DNA of 64,000 nt from Dehalococcoidia bacterium UBA1328. Lineage in GTDB: Bacteria; Chloroflexota; Dehalococcoidia; Lucifugimonadales; Lucifugimonadaceae. The first letter of the stretch is position 1; each line of letters starts with the position of its first letter. The stretch lies in contig DBTA01000062.1 in NCBI GenBank assembly GCA_002306815.1, positions 26,949-90,948 of the forward strand. Reading direction: 5' to 3'. The translations under genes and the position numbers were made by a program. The notes below the pieces were generated by a model, which saw only the letters and a program-made list of their open reading frames with translations, searched no databases and was not told where the DNA came from. This document shows positions 33,701-42,900 of this stretch, piece by piece.

Positions 33701-34750
33701 TTACCCATCTGTCGGGGTCATTCCGTCTTCGCCTCGGCGAATTGCGGTCTCGATTTCATCCCTGACATCGGTGTTCGTCTTTAGGAATTTTCGGGATGCT
33801 TCACGACCCTGTCCGAGTCGAGTATCGCGGTAGGAGTAGAAAGATCCGCTTTTCTTGACGATGCCAAGATCGACACCCATATCGAGAAGGCTTCCTTCTT
33901 TACTGATGCCTTCGTTGAACATGATCTCCATTTCGGCTTTCTGGAATGGAGGTGCAACCTTGTTCTTTACCACTCGAGCACGCACTCGGTTGCCGACGAT
34001 GTCCTGTCCAACCTTCACTGCTTCGATCCGGCGTAGGTCGATACGTACAGAACTGTAGAACTTCAGTGCTCGACCGCCAGGCGTTACCTCAGGGCTGCCA
34101 AACACCACTCCGACCTTCTCACGAAGCTGGTTGATAAAGATACAAACTGTGTCGGTCTTGTGGATGATTCCAGTTAGCTTGCGAAGAGCCTGTGACATGA
34201 TTCGGGCTTGCAGACCTATTTGCATTTCGCCCATGTCACCTTCAAGTTCGGCAGAAGGTACGAGCGCTGCAACACTGTCGACAACGATAATGTCGAGCGC
34301 ACCACTTCGAATCAGGTACTCCGTGATTTCTAATGCCTGTTCGGCAGAGTCGGGCTGGGAAATCAGGAGCTTGTCGACGTCAACACCGATCAACCGGGCG
34401 TAGGCGGGATCCATAGCGTGTTCAACATCAATAAAGGCTGCCTGCCCACCTGCTGCCTGGGCTTCTGCTACAGCTGCCATAGCGAGGGTTGTTTTACCGG
34501 CAGACTCAGTTCCGAAGATTTCGACGATTCGACCTCGTGGGAGTCCGCCAACTCCAAGAGCCTGGTCTAGAGCGATAGAGCCTGTCGGCACAGCTTTTAC
34601 GCTATGCCCTACACCTACTTCGCCCATACGCATTACAGCGCCGCGACCGAATGCCTTTTCGATCTGTGCAAGAGCTAGTTCGAGAGTCTTATCTCTATCG
34701 TTGCTGGCCCCATTGAGTGAGACTTTTACCGATGCTTTCTTAACAGCCAA
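33701..34750 (-). CDS. recA: Recombinase RecA
   Basis: 349 residues, the standard size. Walker A is GTESAGKT at 80-87 and Walker B is LDIIVVDSVAALVP. The L1/L2 loop segments EGDMGEMQIGLQARIM and INQLREKVGVVFGSPEVTPG are intact, as is the C-terminal domain up to an acidic RRGEDGM tail. It drives homologous recombination and LexA cleavage. The start is TTG at 34750 after GGAAG. A candidate LexA site is proposed at 34822-34833. The long hairpin at 33593-33634 follows. Confidence 0.98.
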   Translation of the reverse strand: MAVKKASVKVSLNGASNDRDKTLELALAQIEKAFGRGAVMRMGEVGVGHSVKAVPTGSIALDQALGVGGLPRGRIVEIFGTESAGKTTLAMAAVAEAQAAGGQAAFIDVEHAMDPAYARLIGVDVDKLLISQPDSAEQALEITEYLIRSGALDIIVVDSVAALVPSAELEGDMGEMQIGLQARIMSQALRKLTGIIHKTDTVCIFINQLREKVGVVFGSPEVTPGGRALKFYSSVRIDLRRIEAVKVGQDIVGNRVRARVVKNKVAPPFQKAEMEIMFNEGISKEGSLLDMGVDLGIVKKSGSFYSYRDTRLGQGREASRKFLKTNTDVRDEIETAIRRGEDGMTPTDG

Positions 34751-35122
34751 GGTCGCTCTTCCTTCTGCGCTATTTCAGGCCGGATTTGTGGTGCGAGTTG
34801 TCCGCAACGCAAGCCAGATTAGCACATGTGTTCTAGTGCTGCAACAAGCCTATGGCACAACAATATCGATCCCCCAGTCGACTGTGAGAAACCGGGAGTG
34901 AAATAGAATGCATACCTGAAAGTCCAAGGTCTGTCTGTCGCGCAACGTTCAAGCTACCTGGGCTGATTTTGGGTGGGGGCATTTTTTGGAAAATAGTCTG
35001 AAGACAGCGATACTTCTTGGGACATCGGGCGATAAAAACCGTTCGAATTTAGCTCAATTAAAAGTTAAGAACAAAGACCTTCGCTGTGTTGGCCAGAAGA
35101 GGTCGTTGTCCTTGAGAGGGAT
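34751..35122. other. 372-base gap between recA and the HtrA-type gene
   Basis: Apart from the recA upstream region with its candidate LexA box, the gap is featureless. The frame at 34986-35234 on the plus strand runs into the protease gene, has no family character and is treated as chance. A G-rich stretch followed by a T-run occurs at 34974-34987, but no convincing stem precedes it. Confidence 0.5.
34822..34833 (-). promoter_or_regulatory. Candidate LexA (SOS) box upstream of recA
   Basis: On the minus strand the sequence reads GAACACATGTGC, matching the Gram-positive-type consensus GAAC-N4-GTTC in all but one base of the conserved half-sites. It is 72 bases before the recA start. No lexA gene is in the window to confirm the operator type. 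Confidence 0.35.
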
Positions 35123-36469
35123 TTATGTGATTGTGGGGCGTGATCCGAGTGTCATCGGGAGGGCAATTTCGACGCCGTCTCGGAAAACTCCAACGATGAT
35201 TTCTTCCCCAGGGGAAGTGTTCAATGCCAAGTAGCCAATCAGATCATCCATCGATTCCATTCGAACCGAATTGATCGAGACGATCACATCGCCGTCGAAG
35301 TTTAGTCTGCTGAACTGAGTTCCTGAGTCGCCGCGAATTCCAGCGAGATCAGCTGGCCCGTTAGGGGAGACACTCGTGACGTATGCTCCGACAAGATTAG
35401 CAGGAAGCCCGACGTTCTCACGAAGAGTCAGTTCGACTTCGTTTCCACTAATGCCCATGAGCGGGTAAACATACTCACCAATCTCAATAAGGGAAGGTAC
35501 GACGCGTTTCACGAGGTCGACAGGTACTGCAAACCCAACACCCGAGCTCTGGGCTGTTTCGCTAACGATTTGCGTATTTACGCCGATCACTGCGCCGTTC
35601 AGATCGAGCAAGGGGCCTCCGGAGTTACCGGGGTTTATGGCAGCATCAGTCTGGATTACCGAAGGGATGCTATAGCTAGAGAAACCGCTGCTGATCGTTC
35701 GAGCGATGGCGCTAACGATTCCCGTGGTCATCGTGAAGTCCTGACCGAACGGATTTCCTAGCGCGAGTGCAGTGTCACCCGGCCTTAACTCTGAAGAAGT
35801 GCCGATGGAGATTGGGGTAAGTTCGTGGTCGAGGCCGATCAACTTGATAACTGCGAGGTCAGCCGCTGGATCCTGCGCAACGATATCAGCGCGGTACTCA
35901 CGCCCATTAAAGAAACGGACGGTGATGGTTCCTGCATTTTGGATTACATGGTAGTTGGTGACGACGTGTCCATCCTCGTCCCAGACGAAGCCAGATCCGG
36001 ATCCTTCGCCGCGCGTGGTCCGGCTGTAGATGAAAACAACAGATTCAACAGTCTTTTCGTAAAGATTTACGAGGTGATCCTGCTGAGCCGCCACGATCTT
36101 GGCTGCGGTTAGCTTTGCCGTACTAGCTTCCTGTGGCCCTTCATAAGGACCCACTTCGCTATTTGGGTCTTCCGAAGCACTGTTATCGAATACCGCAGGG
36201 ATGACTTCCGCAGTTGCTTCAACAGGATCAGCCTCGGTGTTGTTTGTGACTGAATCCGTATCGTCGCTTGTCGGATTTGTGATCGTAACGACCGTATTTT
36301 TTTCGGTTGCGACTTCCTCGTCGGTGGAGGTGTCCGAAACGGTAATTTGATCAGTGGGTGGTTCTGGCTCTTCCTGTGTCGTCGTTCCTGTGCAGGCGAC
36401 CACTGCCACTAGTATCAGGGCTGCAAGTCCACCGACCAAAGTCATTTTGAGATCTTTCAACGTTTTCAT
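35123..36469 (-). CDS. HtrA/DegP-like serine protease, lipoprotein
   Basis: 448 residues. A lipoprotein signal ends at Cys26 (LILVAVVAC), followed by about 90 disordered, Thr/Glu-rich residues. The trypsin-like domain carries His174 (VVTNYHVIQ), Asp204 (AADLAVIKL) and Ser283 (NPGNSGGPLL), the full catalytic triad. One PDZ domain fills the C-terminus (GAYVTSVSPNGPADLAGI). It probably degrades or refolds damaged proteins on the outer face of the membrane. The ATG is at 36469. nadE lies upstream on the same strand but 171 bases away. Confidence 0.92.
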   Translation of the reverse strand: MKTLKDLKMTLVGGLAALILVAVVACTGTTTQEEPEPPTDQITVSDTSTDEEVATEKNTVVTITNPTSDDTDSVTNNTEADPVEATAEVIPAVFDNSASEDPNSEVGPYEGPQEASTAKLTAAKIVAAQQDHLVNLYEKTVESVVFIYSRTTRGEGSGSGFVWDEDGHVVTNYHVIQNAGTITVRFFNGREYRADIVAQDPAADLAVIKLIGLDHELTPISIGTSSELRPGDTALALGNPFGQDFTMTTGIVSAIARTISSGFSSYSIPSVIQTDAAINPGNSGGPLLDLNGAVIGVNTQIVSETAQSSGVGFAVPVDLVKRVVPSLIEIGEYVYPLMGISGNEVELTLRENVGLPANLVGAYVTSVSPNGPADLAGIRGDSGTQFSRLNFDGDVIVSINSVRMESMDDLIGYLALNTSPGEEIIVGVFRDGVEIALPMTLGSRPTIT

Positions 36470-36540
36470 AGTTGTTTTGATGCCACGCCTTGCCGAAAGG
36501 TAAGCGTTGAGTCACATCATCAAAAATGTAATTTAAGTGG

Positions 36541-36570
36541 ATCATACTCTACAAATCAAATGTGAAGCAA
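36541..36570 (-). promoter_or_regulatory. Possible promoter of the HtrA-type gene
   Basis: On the minus strand TTGCTT and TATGAT are spaced by 18 bases, the latter matching the -10 consensus in five of six positions. It is 71 bases upstream of the ATG. The -35 match is moderate. Confidence 0.4.
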
Positions 36571-36640
36571 CTGTGTGATACGTGATGAATCTAATATTGA
36601 ATTCTTTCGTACGAGACAGCGTTCCCGCTTGGGATGGCGG

Positions 36641-38452
36641 TTAGCGTTGCCAACCCGAAGCGATCGGGAGTCGTCGGTCTTTCCCGAACGCGAGACCCGT
36701 GATCTTTACCCCTGGTGGTGATTGTCGACGCTTATATTCGTTGATGTCTATGAGTCGGACGATCTTTCTCACGACCGCTTCAGATGCTCCCTCGCCACCC
36801 AGCTCTTGCTCGTTTTGAATGATTAACTCTGGAGACATACGTTCTTCAATGTAATGATGGATCACACGGTCGAGCTGGTCGTATGGTGGAAGTGAGTCTT
36901 CATCGAGCTGGTCAGGACGAAGTTCGGCACTCGGTGGCTTTTCGATAATTTCCAATGTGATTGGTGATCCCGAACCCCGCTTGTTTCGGTGGTGACATAG
37001 CTCATAAACCAGCGTCTTTGGAACGTCCTTTATCACAGCGTAAGCACCCGCCATATCGCCGTAGAGAGTGGCGTATCCGGTTGCCATTTCTGATTTATTT
37101 CCGGTGGTCAGCACCAGCCACCCGAACTTGTTGGCTATTGCCATCATCAAATTTCCGCGAATGCGAGATTGAACATTCTCTTCAGATAGCCCTGGCTTGG
37201 TGCCTGCGAACGTGTCAGCAAGCATTTCTTCAAACGCTGTGTGTCCGGGTTCAATCGAAATATTCCACAGTTCGACACCTAGTCTTGAGCAGAGGTCTTT
37301 CGCGTCATTAACGCTGCCATCTGACGAATAACGAGAAGGCAGCGATACACCGACCACGTTTTCAACACCGATTGCATCAACAGCGACCGTAGTTACCAGA
37401 GCGGAGTCTATCCCGCCAGAAACGGCGACCGCGACCTTCTTGAATCCAGTCTTCTTCACGTAATCGCGTGTTCCAACCAAGAGGGCGCGATATATCGACT
37501 CAAGTCGATCCAAGCGGTGAGTCGATAATTCCTTGACCTTAGGGCGTCTTCGAACACCAGTAAGCCCAATTTTATATTTGGTTGATTCACCAATCGCATC
37601 GAGTTCTTCCTGTGGTATACCGACGGATTGATGCTGAAGGCGTGACTTGTCCATTCCCTCAACGTCGACGTCAGCGACGAGTAAAGACTCTTCAAATCTT
37701 GGTGCGGTTCCTAGCAAATCGCCGGTTGGACCAGCCAGCATGCTGCCGCCGTCAAAGACAAGCTCATCCTGTCCACCGATCTGGTTGGTGTACAGCGTGA
37801 ACACTCGATTGCGCCTAGAAAGTTCGGTGACAACTTCGACTCGATGCCCATGTTTACCTGACTCGTAAGGGGATGAGTTGAGATTCACGACGATCTGAGC
37901 TCCGTTGGCGCACTGAACCTCGGACGGCCCGATCTGCTCCCATATATCTTCGCATATGTTTACGCCTACTTTGATTCCGTCGACCGAAATCACCGGGCAC
38001 TGATTACCGGAAGTGAAGTATCGTCGCTCATCGAAAACGCCATAGTTCGGTAGGTGGATCTTTCGGTAAGTTGCAACGATTGTCCTGTTGTAAATCACAG
38101 CCGCGGCGTTGTAGAGATTCGTTCTCGATTCACCGGTTTCATCAGACTCGCTAACTTCCGAATCAACAAAGCCGACTACTACCACGATGTCGCCAACCCA
38201 TGCCGAGATTCGATTCAGAGCGGCTTTGTTATCGGCAATGAAGTTGTCGTAGAGAACGAGGTCTTCAGGCGGGTAGCCAGTGATAGTCAACTCCGGAAAC
38301 GCGACAAGGTCGGCTCCTTGCTCCTGAGCTAGGCCAATCCATTTCTCGATAAGCGTAGAGTTGCCGTCAATATCACCAACGGTCGTGTTGATCTGAGCGG
38401 CGGCAACCCGAAGCGTCGAGTTCGAACCCGAACTGCCATTATTGGTAGTCAT
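36641..38452 (-). CDS. nadE: Glutamine-dependent NAD+ synthetase
   Basis: 603 residues in two domains. The N-terminal nitrilase-like amidase contains Glu in AFPELTITGYP, Lys in TYRKIHLPN and Cys in GVNICEDIWE, the catalytic triad that releases ammonia from glutamine. The C-terminal synthetase holds the PP-loop AVSGGIDSALVTTVA and TGNKSEMATGYATLYGD. It completes NAD synthesis from deamido-NAD. The ATG is at 38452, 39 bases after gltD, so it may be the last gene of the gltB-gltD transcript, which would join two glutamine-using enzymes. Confidence 0.96.
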   Translation of the reverse strand: MTTNNGSSGSNSTLRVAAAQINTTVGDIDGNSTLIEKWIGLAQEQGADLVAFPELTITGYPPEDLVLYDNFIADNKAALNRISAWVGDIVVVVGFVDSEVSESDETGESRTNLYNAAAVIYNRTIVATYRKIHLPNYGVFDERRYFTSGNQCPVISVDGIKVGVNICEDIWEQIGPSEVQCANGAQIVVNLNSSPYESGKHGHRVEVVTELSRRNRVFTLYTNQIGGQDELVFDGGSMLAGPTGDLLGTAPRFEESLLVADVDVEGMDKSRLQHQSVGIPQEELDAIGESTKYKIGLTGVRRRPKVKELSTHRLDRLESIYRALLVGTRDYVKKTGFKKVAVAVSGGIDSALVTTVAVDAIGVENVVGVSLPSRYSSDGSVNDAKDLCSRLGVELWNISIEPGHTAFEEMLADTFAGTKPGLSEENVQSRIRGNLMMAIANKFGWLVLTTGNKSEMATGYATLYGDMAGAYAVIKDVPKTLVYELCHHRNKRGSGSPITLEIIEKPPSAELRPDQLDEDSLPPYDQLDRVIHHYIEERMSPELIIQNEQELGGEGASEAVVRKIVRLIDINEYKRRQSPPGVKITGLAFGKDRRLPIASGWQR

Positions 38453-38491
38453 AACGATTCGATTCTACATATGCTCTTAGACGTTACCACC

Positions 38492-39973
38492 TCAACCAGC
38501 CATGATCGGAGGTCGGACGTAGCCCTGAACGGTCGGCAATCGAGAATCCCCAGAAAGGAAAATATCGATCTGACGTGCTGTACGACGTCCACTTGCGATC
38601 GCATGTACAACAAGAGACTGTCCTCGCTGCATGTCACCACATGCGAACACCTTGTCGATGTTTGTCTGCATACTGCCGTTAGCTGCCACGTTGCCGCGTC
38701 CGTCGTACTCGACTTCCAAAGCGTCCAGCAAACCTTCATGCTGAGGATGGAGGAATCCCATTGCGAGGAATACCGCCTCTGCTTCGATATCGAACTCGCT
38801 GCCCGGCACTTCACTCATGTTGAACCGGCCGGCATCCTCGTCCTTGACCCATTCGACGCGGGTGCACTCAAGCTTCTTGAGATTGCCATTTTCGTCGCCT
38901 ACGAATCGCTTGGTCAGAACGTTGTAGTCGCGGTCACCGCCTTCTTCATGGGCACTCGATGTTCGGAAGATGGTTGGCCACTGAGGCCACGGGTTCGTTG
39001 GAATTCGAATCTCGCTCGGCCGAGGCATGATTTCCATCTGAATGATGTTCTTCGCGCCGTGTCGGTGAGACGTGCCTAGACAGTCGGCACCAGTGTCACC
39101 ACCACCGATGATCACGACATTCTTGTCGCGTAGATCAATGTTTTCTTCTGGTCCGAACTCTTGGCCTTTGAGCTTGCGGTTTTGCTGGGTGAGCAACTCC
39201 ATGGCGAAGTAGACCCCGTTTAGGTCGCGACCTTCCACTGGAAGGTCACGCGGTATGGTAGATCCACCAGCAAGACAAACTGCGTCGAAATTTTCGAGCA
39301 ATTCTTCGTGAGTCAAATCAATGCCGACGTTGGTGTTTACGCGGAACTTTACGCCCTCGCTTCGCATTTGGTTGACTCGTCGTTCGACCACTTCTTTTTC
39401 GAGTTTAAACTCGGGAATACCAAGTGACAGCAAGCCGCCAATGTACTCGTTGCGCTCATACACCGTCACAGTGTGACCAGCACGAGCGAGCTGTTGCGCT
39501 GCGGCAAGTCCTGCAGGACCCGAGCCAATGACGGCGACGTTCTTACCTGTCTTGTTTTCGGCAGATTCCGGCTTGATCCAGCCTTCTTTCCATGCATGCT
39601 CGACGATCTGCTTTTCGATCATTTCGATCGTTACAGGGTCTGAGTTCACAGAAAGTGTGCATGATGCTTCGCAAGGTGCGGGGCAAATACGGCCTGTGAA
39701 CTCCGGGAAGTTATTGGTTGCGTGCAACCGCTGAATAGCTTCTTCCCAGTTACCGTGATAGACGAAATCGTTGAACTCCGGAATCAGGTTTCCGAGAGGG
39801 CATCCGCTGTTGCAGAATGGAACTCCGCAATCCATACATCGGCTCGCCTGGCGGCGCGCGTCAGACTCATCCCACTCCAGGTAAACTTCTTGCCAGTCGT
39901 GAATACGTTCTGCAGCGTCACGTCGCGATGGAGTTCGGCGAGCCGCCTCCATGAATCCGGTCACTTTACCCAC
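38492..39973 (-). CDS. gltD: Glutamate synthase small (beta) subunit
   Basis: 493 residues. The N-terminal Fe-S domain has the cysteines CMDCGVPFCNSGCPLGNLIP and CPAPCEASC. Then come FAD-binding VIGSGPAGLAAAQQLARAGH and NADPH-binding VVIIGGGDTGADCLGT Rossmann motifs, then the late AVFLAMGFLHPQ and CGDMQRGQSLVVHAIASGR. It delivers NADPH electrons to GltB. The start is GTG at 39973 and overlaps the gltB stop by eight bases. Confidence 0.97.
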   Translation of the reverse strand: MGKVTGFMEAARRTPSRRDAAERIHDWQEVYLEWDESDARRQASRCMDCGVPFCNSGCPLGNLIPEFNDFVYHGNWEEAIQRLHATNNFPEFTGRICPAPCEASCTLSVNSDPVTIEMIEKQIVEHAWKEGWIKPESAENKTGKNVAVIGSGPAGLAAAQQLARAGHTVTVYERNEYIGGLLSLGIPEFKLEKEVVERRVNQMRSEGVKFRVNTNVGIDLTHEELLENFDAVCLAGGSTIPRDLPVEGRDLNGVYFAMELLTQQNRKLKGQEFGPEENIDLRDKNVVIIGGGDTGADCLGTSHRHGAKNIIQMEIMPRPSEIRIPTNPWPQWPTIFRTSSAHEEGGDRDYNVLTKRFVGDENGNLKKLECTRVEWVKDEDAGRFNMSEVPGSEFDIEAEAVFLAMGFLHPQHEGLLDALEVEYDGRGNVAANGSMQTNIDKVFACGDMQRGQSLVVHAIASGRRTARQIDIFLSGDSRLPTVQGYVRPPIMAG

Positions 39974-42900
39974 TGGTAACCACCCCTTCCTTTACATCGG
40001 TCGTATCTGGATAGGCAGCACGTTCGCGTAGCACTCGTGCATAGTCCCTCGGTAAGACCTTCCTGAACTTGGTTACTGAGTCGTTCCAGTTGGCAAGCAA
40101 ATTTGTTCCGACTTTACTTCCTGTGTACTTCACGTGATCTTCAATCATCTTCTTGAGTTCGGCGTCGTCGTCCGAACCAGGAGCGATATCAAGCAGGTCA
40201 GCGATAGCGTCGTTGAAGTGATGCCCTAACGTATTGTCTCCGTCCCAGACATACGCCACACCACCACTCATACCCGCACCGAAGTTACGTCCTGATGATC
40301 CAAGAACCGCAACGCGTCCACCGGTCATGTATTCACAGCCGTGATCACCAATTCCTTCAACAACCGCGGTTGCCGATGAGTTACGTACTGCGAAACGTTC
40401 GCCAGCTAGACCGTTGACGTATGCCTCACCACCAGTGGAACCGTAGAGAGCCACGTTACCGATGATGATGTTGTCTTCAGCTTTGTAGGAGCTGCTTGCC
40501 GGTGGAGTAACGATTAGTCGCCCACCCGAAAGACCCTTTCCAAAGTAGTCGTTCGAGTCGCCTTCGACCTTGAATGTGACTCCCTTTACCAGCCATGCGC
40601 CGAAGCTCTGGCCAGCTGAACCGGTGAAGTTGAAGTTGATCGATCCGTCTGGCAAACCGTCTTCTCCGTATTTCTTGGCGATCTTTCCGCTGAGTGTTGC
40701 ACCGACTGTTCGGTTGACGTTGGTTACGGGCAGACTTTCGGTCACCTGCTTACCGTCATCAATAGCTGGCTGAGCAAGCTCGATCAGCTTGTTGTCGAGC
40801 GCAACGTCGAGCCCGTGGTCCTGCAGACTCGTATGGTACGGGTGGTCTGAGGGAAGCACTTCTGGCTTCATCAGGATAGGTGAGAGATCGAGAGTCTTAG
40901 CTTTCCAATGGTTGATGTCTTTTCGCACCTTTAGTTTGTCGACCCTACCGATCATTTCGTTGACTGTGCGGAAGCCCATCTTTGCCATCAACTCGCGCAA
41001 TCCTTCAGCGAGGAACATAAAGTAGTTCACAACCGCATCAGGAGTGCCGGTGAACTTCTGGCGCAGCTCCTCATCCTGCGTTGCCACGCCAACGGAGCAG
41101 GTATTGAGGTGGCACTTGCGCAGCATTATGCAACCCATTGAAATGAGCGCACCAGTTGCGATTCCCCATTCTTCAGCACCGAGTAATGCTCCAACGAGAA
41201 CGTCGAGCGAAGTCTTCATTTGACCGTCGGTTTGAACGACGATTCGATCACGAAGTCCGTTTGAGACCAACACTTGTTGGGTTTCGGCAAGTCCGAGTTC
41301 CCAGGGGAGTCCCGCGTGGCGAATCGAGCTAAGTGGCGAGGCTCCTGTTCCGCCAGAGTCACCTGAAATAAGAACAACATCGCCCTTACCCTTGGCAATA
41401 CCGGCAGCGATGATTCCCACACCGGCAACCGAAACAAGTTTCACCTGCACACGCGATTCAGGGTTTACGTTTTTGAGGTCGTGGATCAGCTGAGCTAGGT
41501 CCTCAATCGAGTAAATGTCATGATGCGGCGGAGGCGAGATCAGTTCTACACCAGGAGTTGTCTTACGGATGTAGGCGATGTAGTCCGAGATCTTGCGTCC
41601 CGGGATTTCTCCACCTTCGCCCGGCTTGGCACCTTGCGCCATTTTGATTTGAAGATCGCGAGCGTTCGAAAGGTAGTTCGTGGTCACACCAAAGCGACCC
41701 GATGCCACCTGCTTAACTGCACTTGAGCGGTCGTCGCCGTTTGCGTCAGGAGTGAACCGTTCAGGGTCTTCTCCACCTTCTCCAGTGTTGGACCGGGCGT
41801 TGATCCGGTTTGTGGCAATTGCCAGAGTTTCGTGAGCTTCCCGACTGATCGATCCGAGCGAGATAGCACCCGTAGCGAATCGCTCTGCGATGTTTTCAGC
41901 AGGCTCAACTTCATCGACAGGAATTTCTTCGTCGAAAATAGGCTCCAACATGTTTCGAATTGTGATGTGCTGATCACCTTCATCGTTGGAAGCTGCTTCG
42001 AACTGCTTGAATGTGTCACCGTCGTTCCGCGTAACTGCGTCCTGCAACAGTGCAATTGTGTCTGGGTTCCACATGTGTCGTTCGCCAGTGGCTCGCCACA
42101 TGTAAAGACCACCGAGATCGAGTTTCAGGTTAGACGGAATGTTGTCCGGTGAGAAGGCTAGTGAGTGGTTGGCGAGAACGTCGAGCGCGATTTCGTTGGT
42201 ACCAATTCCGCTAATGCGTGAAACCGTCCATGTGAAGTACTCGTCAACAAGATCTTGTCCAAGACCAAGCGCCTCAAAAACCTGCGCACCAATGTAGCCC
42301 TGAAGGGTTGAAATACCCATCTTAGCCATCGTCTTTACGACGCCTTCTTCGATTGCTTCACGGAAATTTTCTTCGGCAGTATCTTGCTGCGGAACTTTTT
42401 CCTCGGCAGTTGGGCTAAGTCGCAGTCCTGTAATTGATTCTAGAGCCAAGTACGGGTTGATCGCCGATGCACCATAACCAAAGAGAGTGGCAAAGTGGTG
42501 TACCTCGCGCGGCTCACCTGACTCAACAATGATGTCCGCCTGTGCGCGGTTGCGTTCACGGATCAAGTGGTGATGAACCGCACCGGTTGCCAGAAGCGAA
42601 GGTATGAAGGCGTTTTCGCTGTCGACACCACGGTCGGACAGGACAAGAAGCGTGTACCCGTCTTCGATTGCCTGGCTCGCCTCGACGCGAATACGGTCGA
42701 GGGCATGATCGAGAGCTTCCTTGCCACCTGAAACAGGGAACAAGCTAGAAATAGTCTTCGCCTTCACACCTGGGACAGTTGAAGCCTTGATCTTTGCAAG
42801 CTCCGAGTTGCGCAGAACCGGATGGTCGATACGAAGCATTTGGCAATGTTCGGCGGTTGTTTCGAAAATGTTCGGTCGGCGACCAGCAGGCACAGCGCGC

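Noticed and set aside
34986..35234. 82-codon frame running into the HtrA-type gene
   Set aside because: TTG start with no family character, and its 3' half is antisense to the PDZ-coding region.
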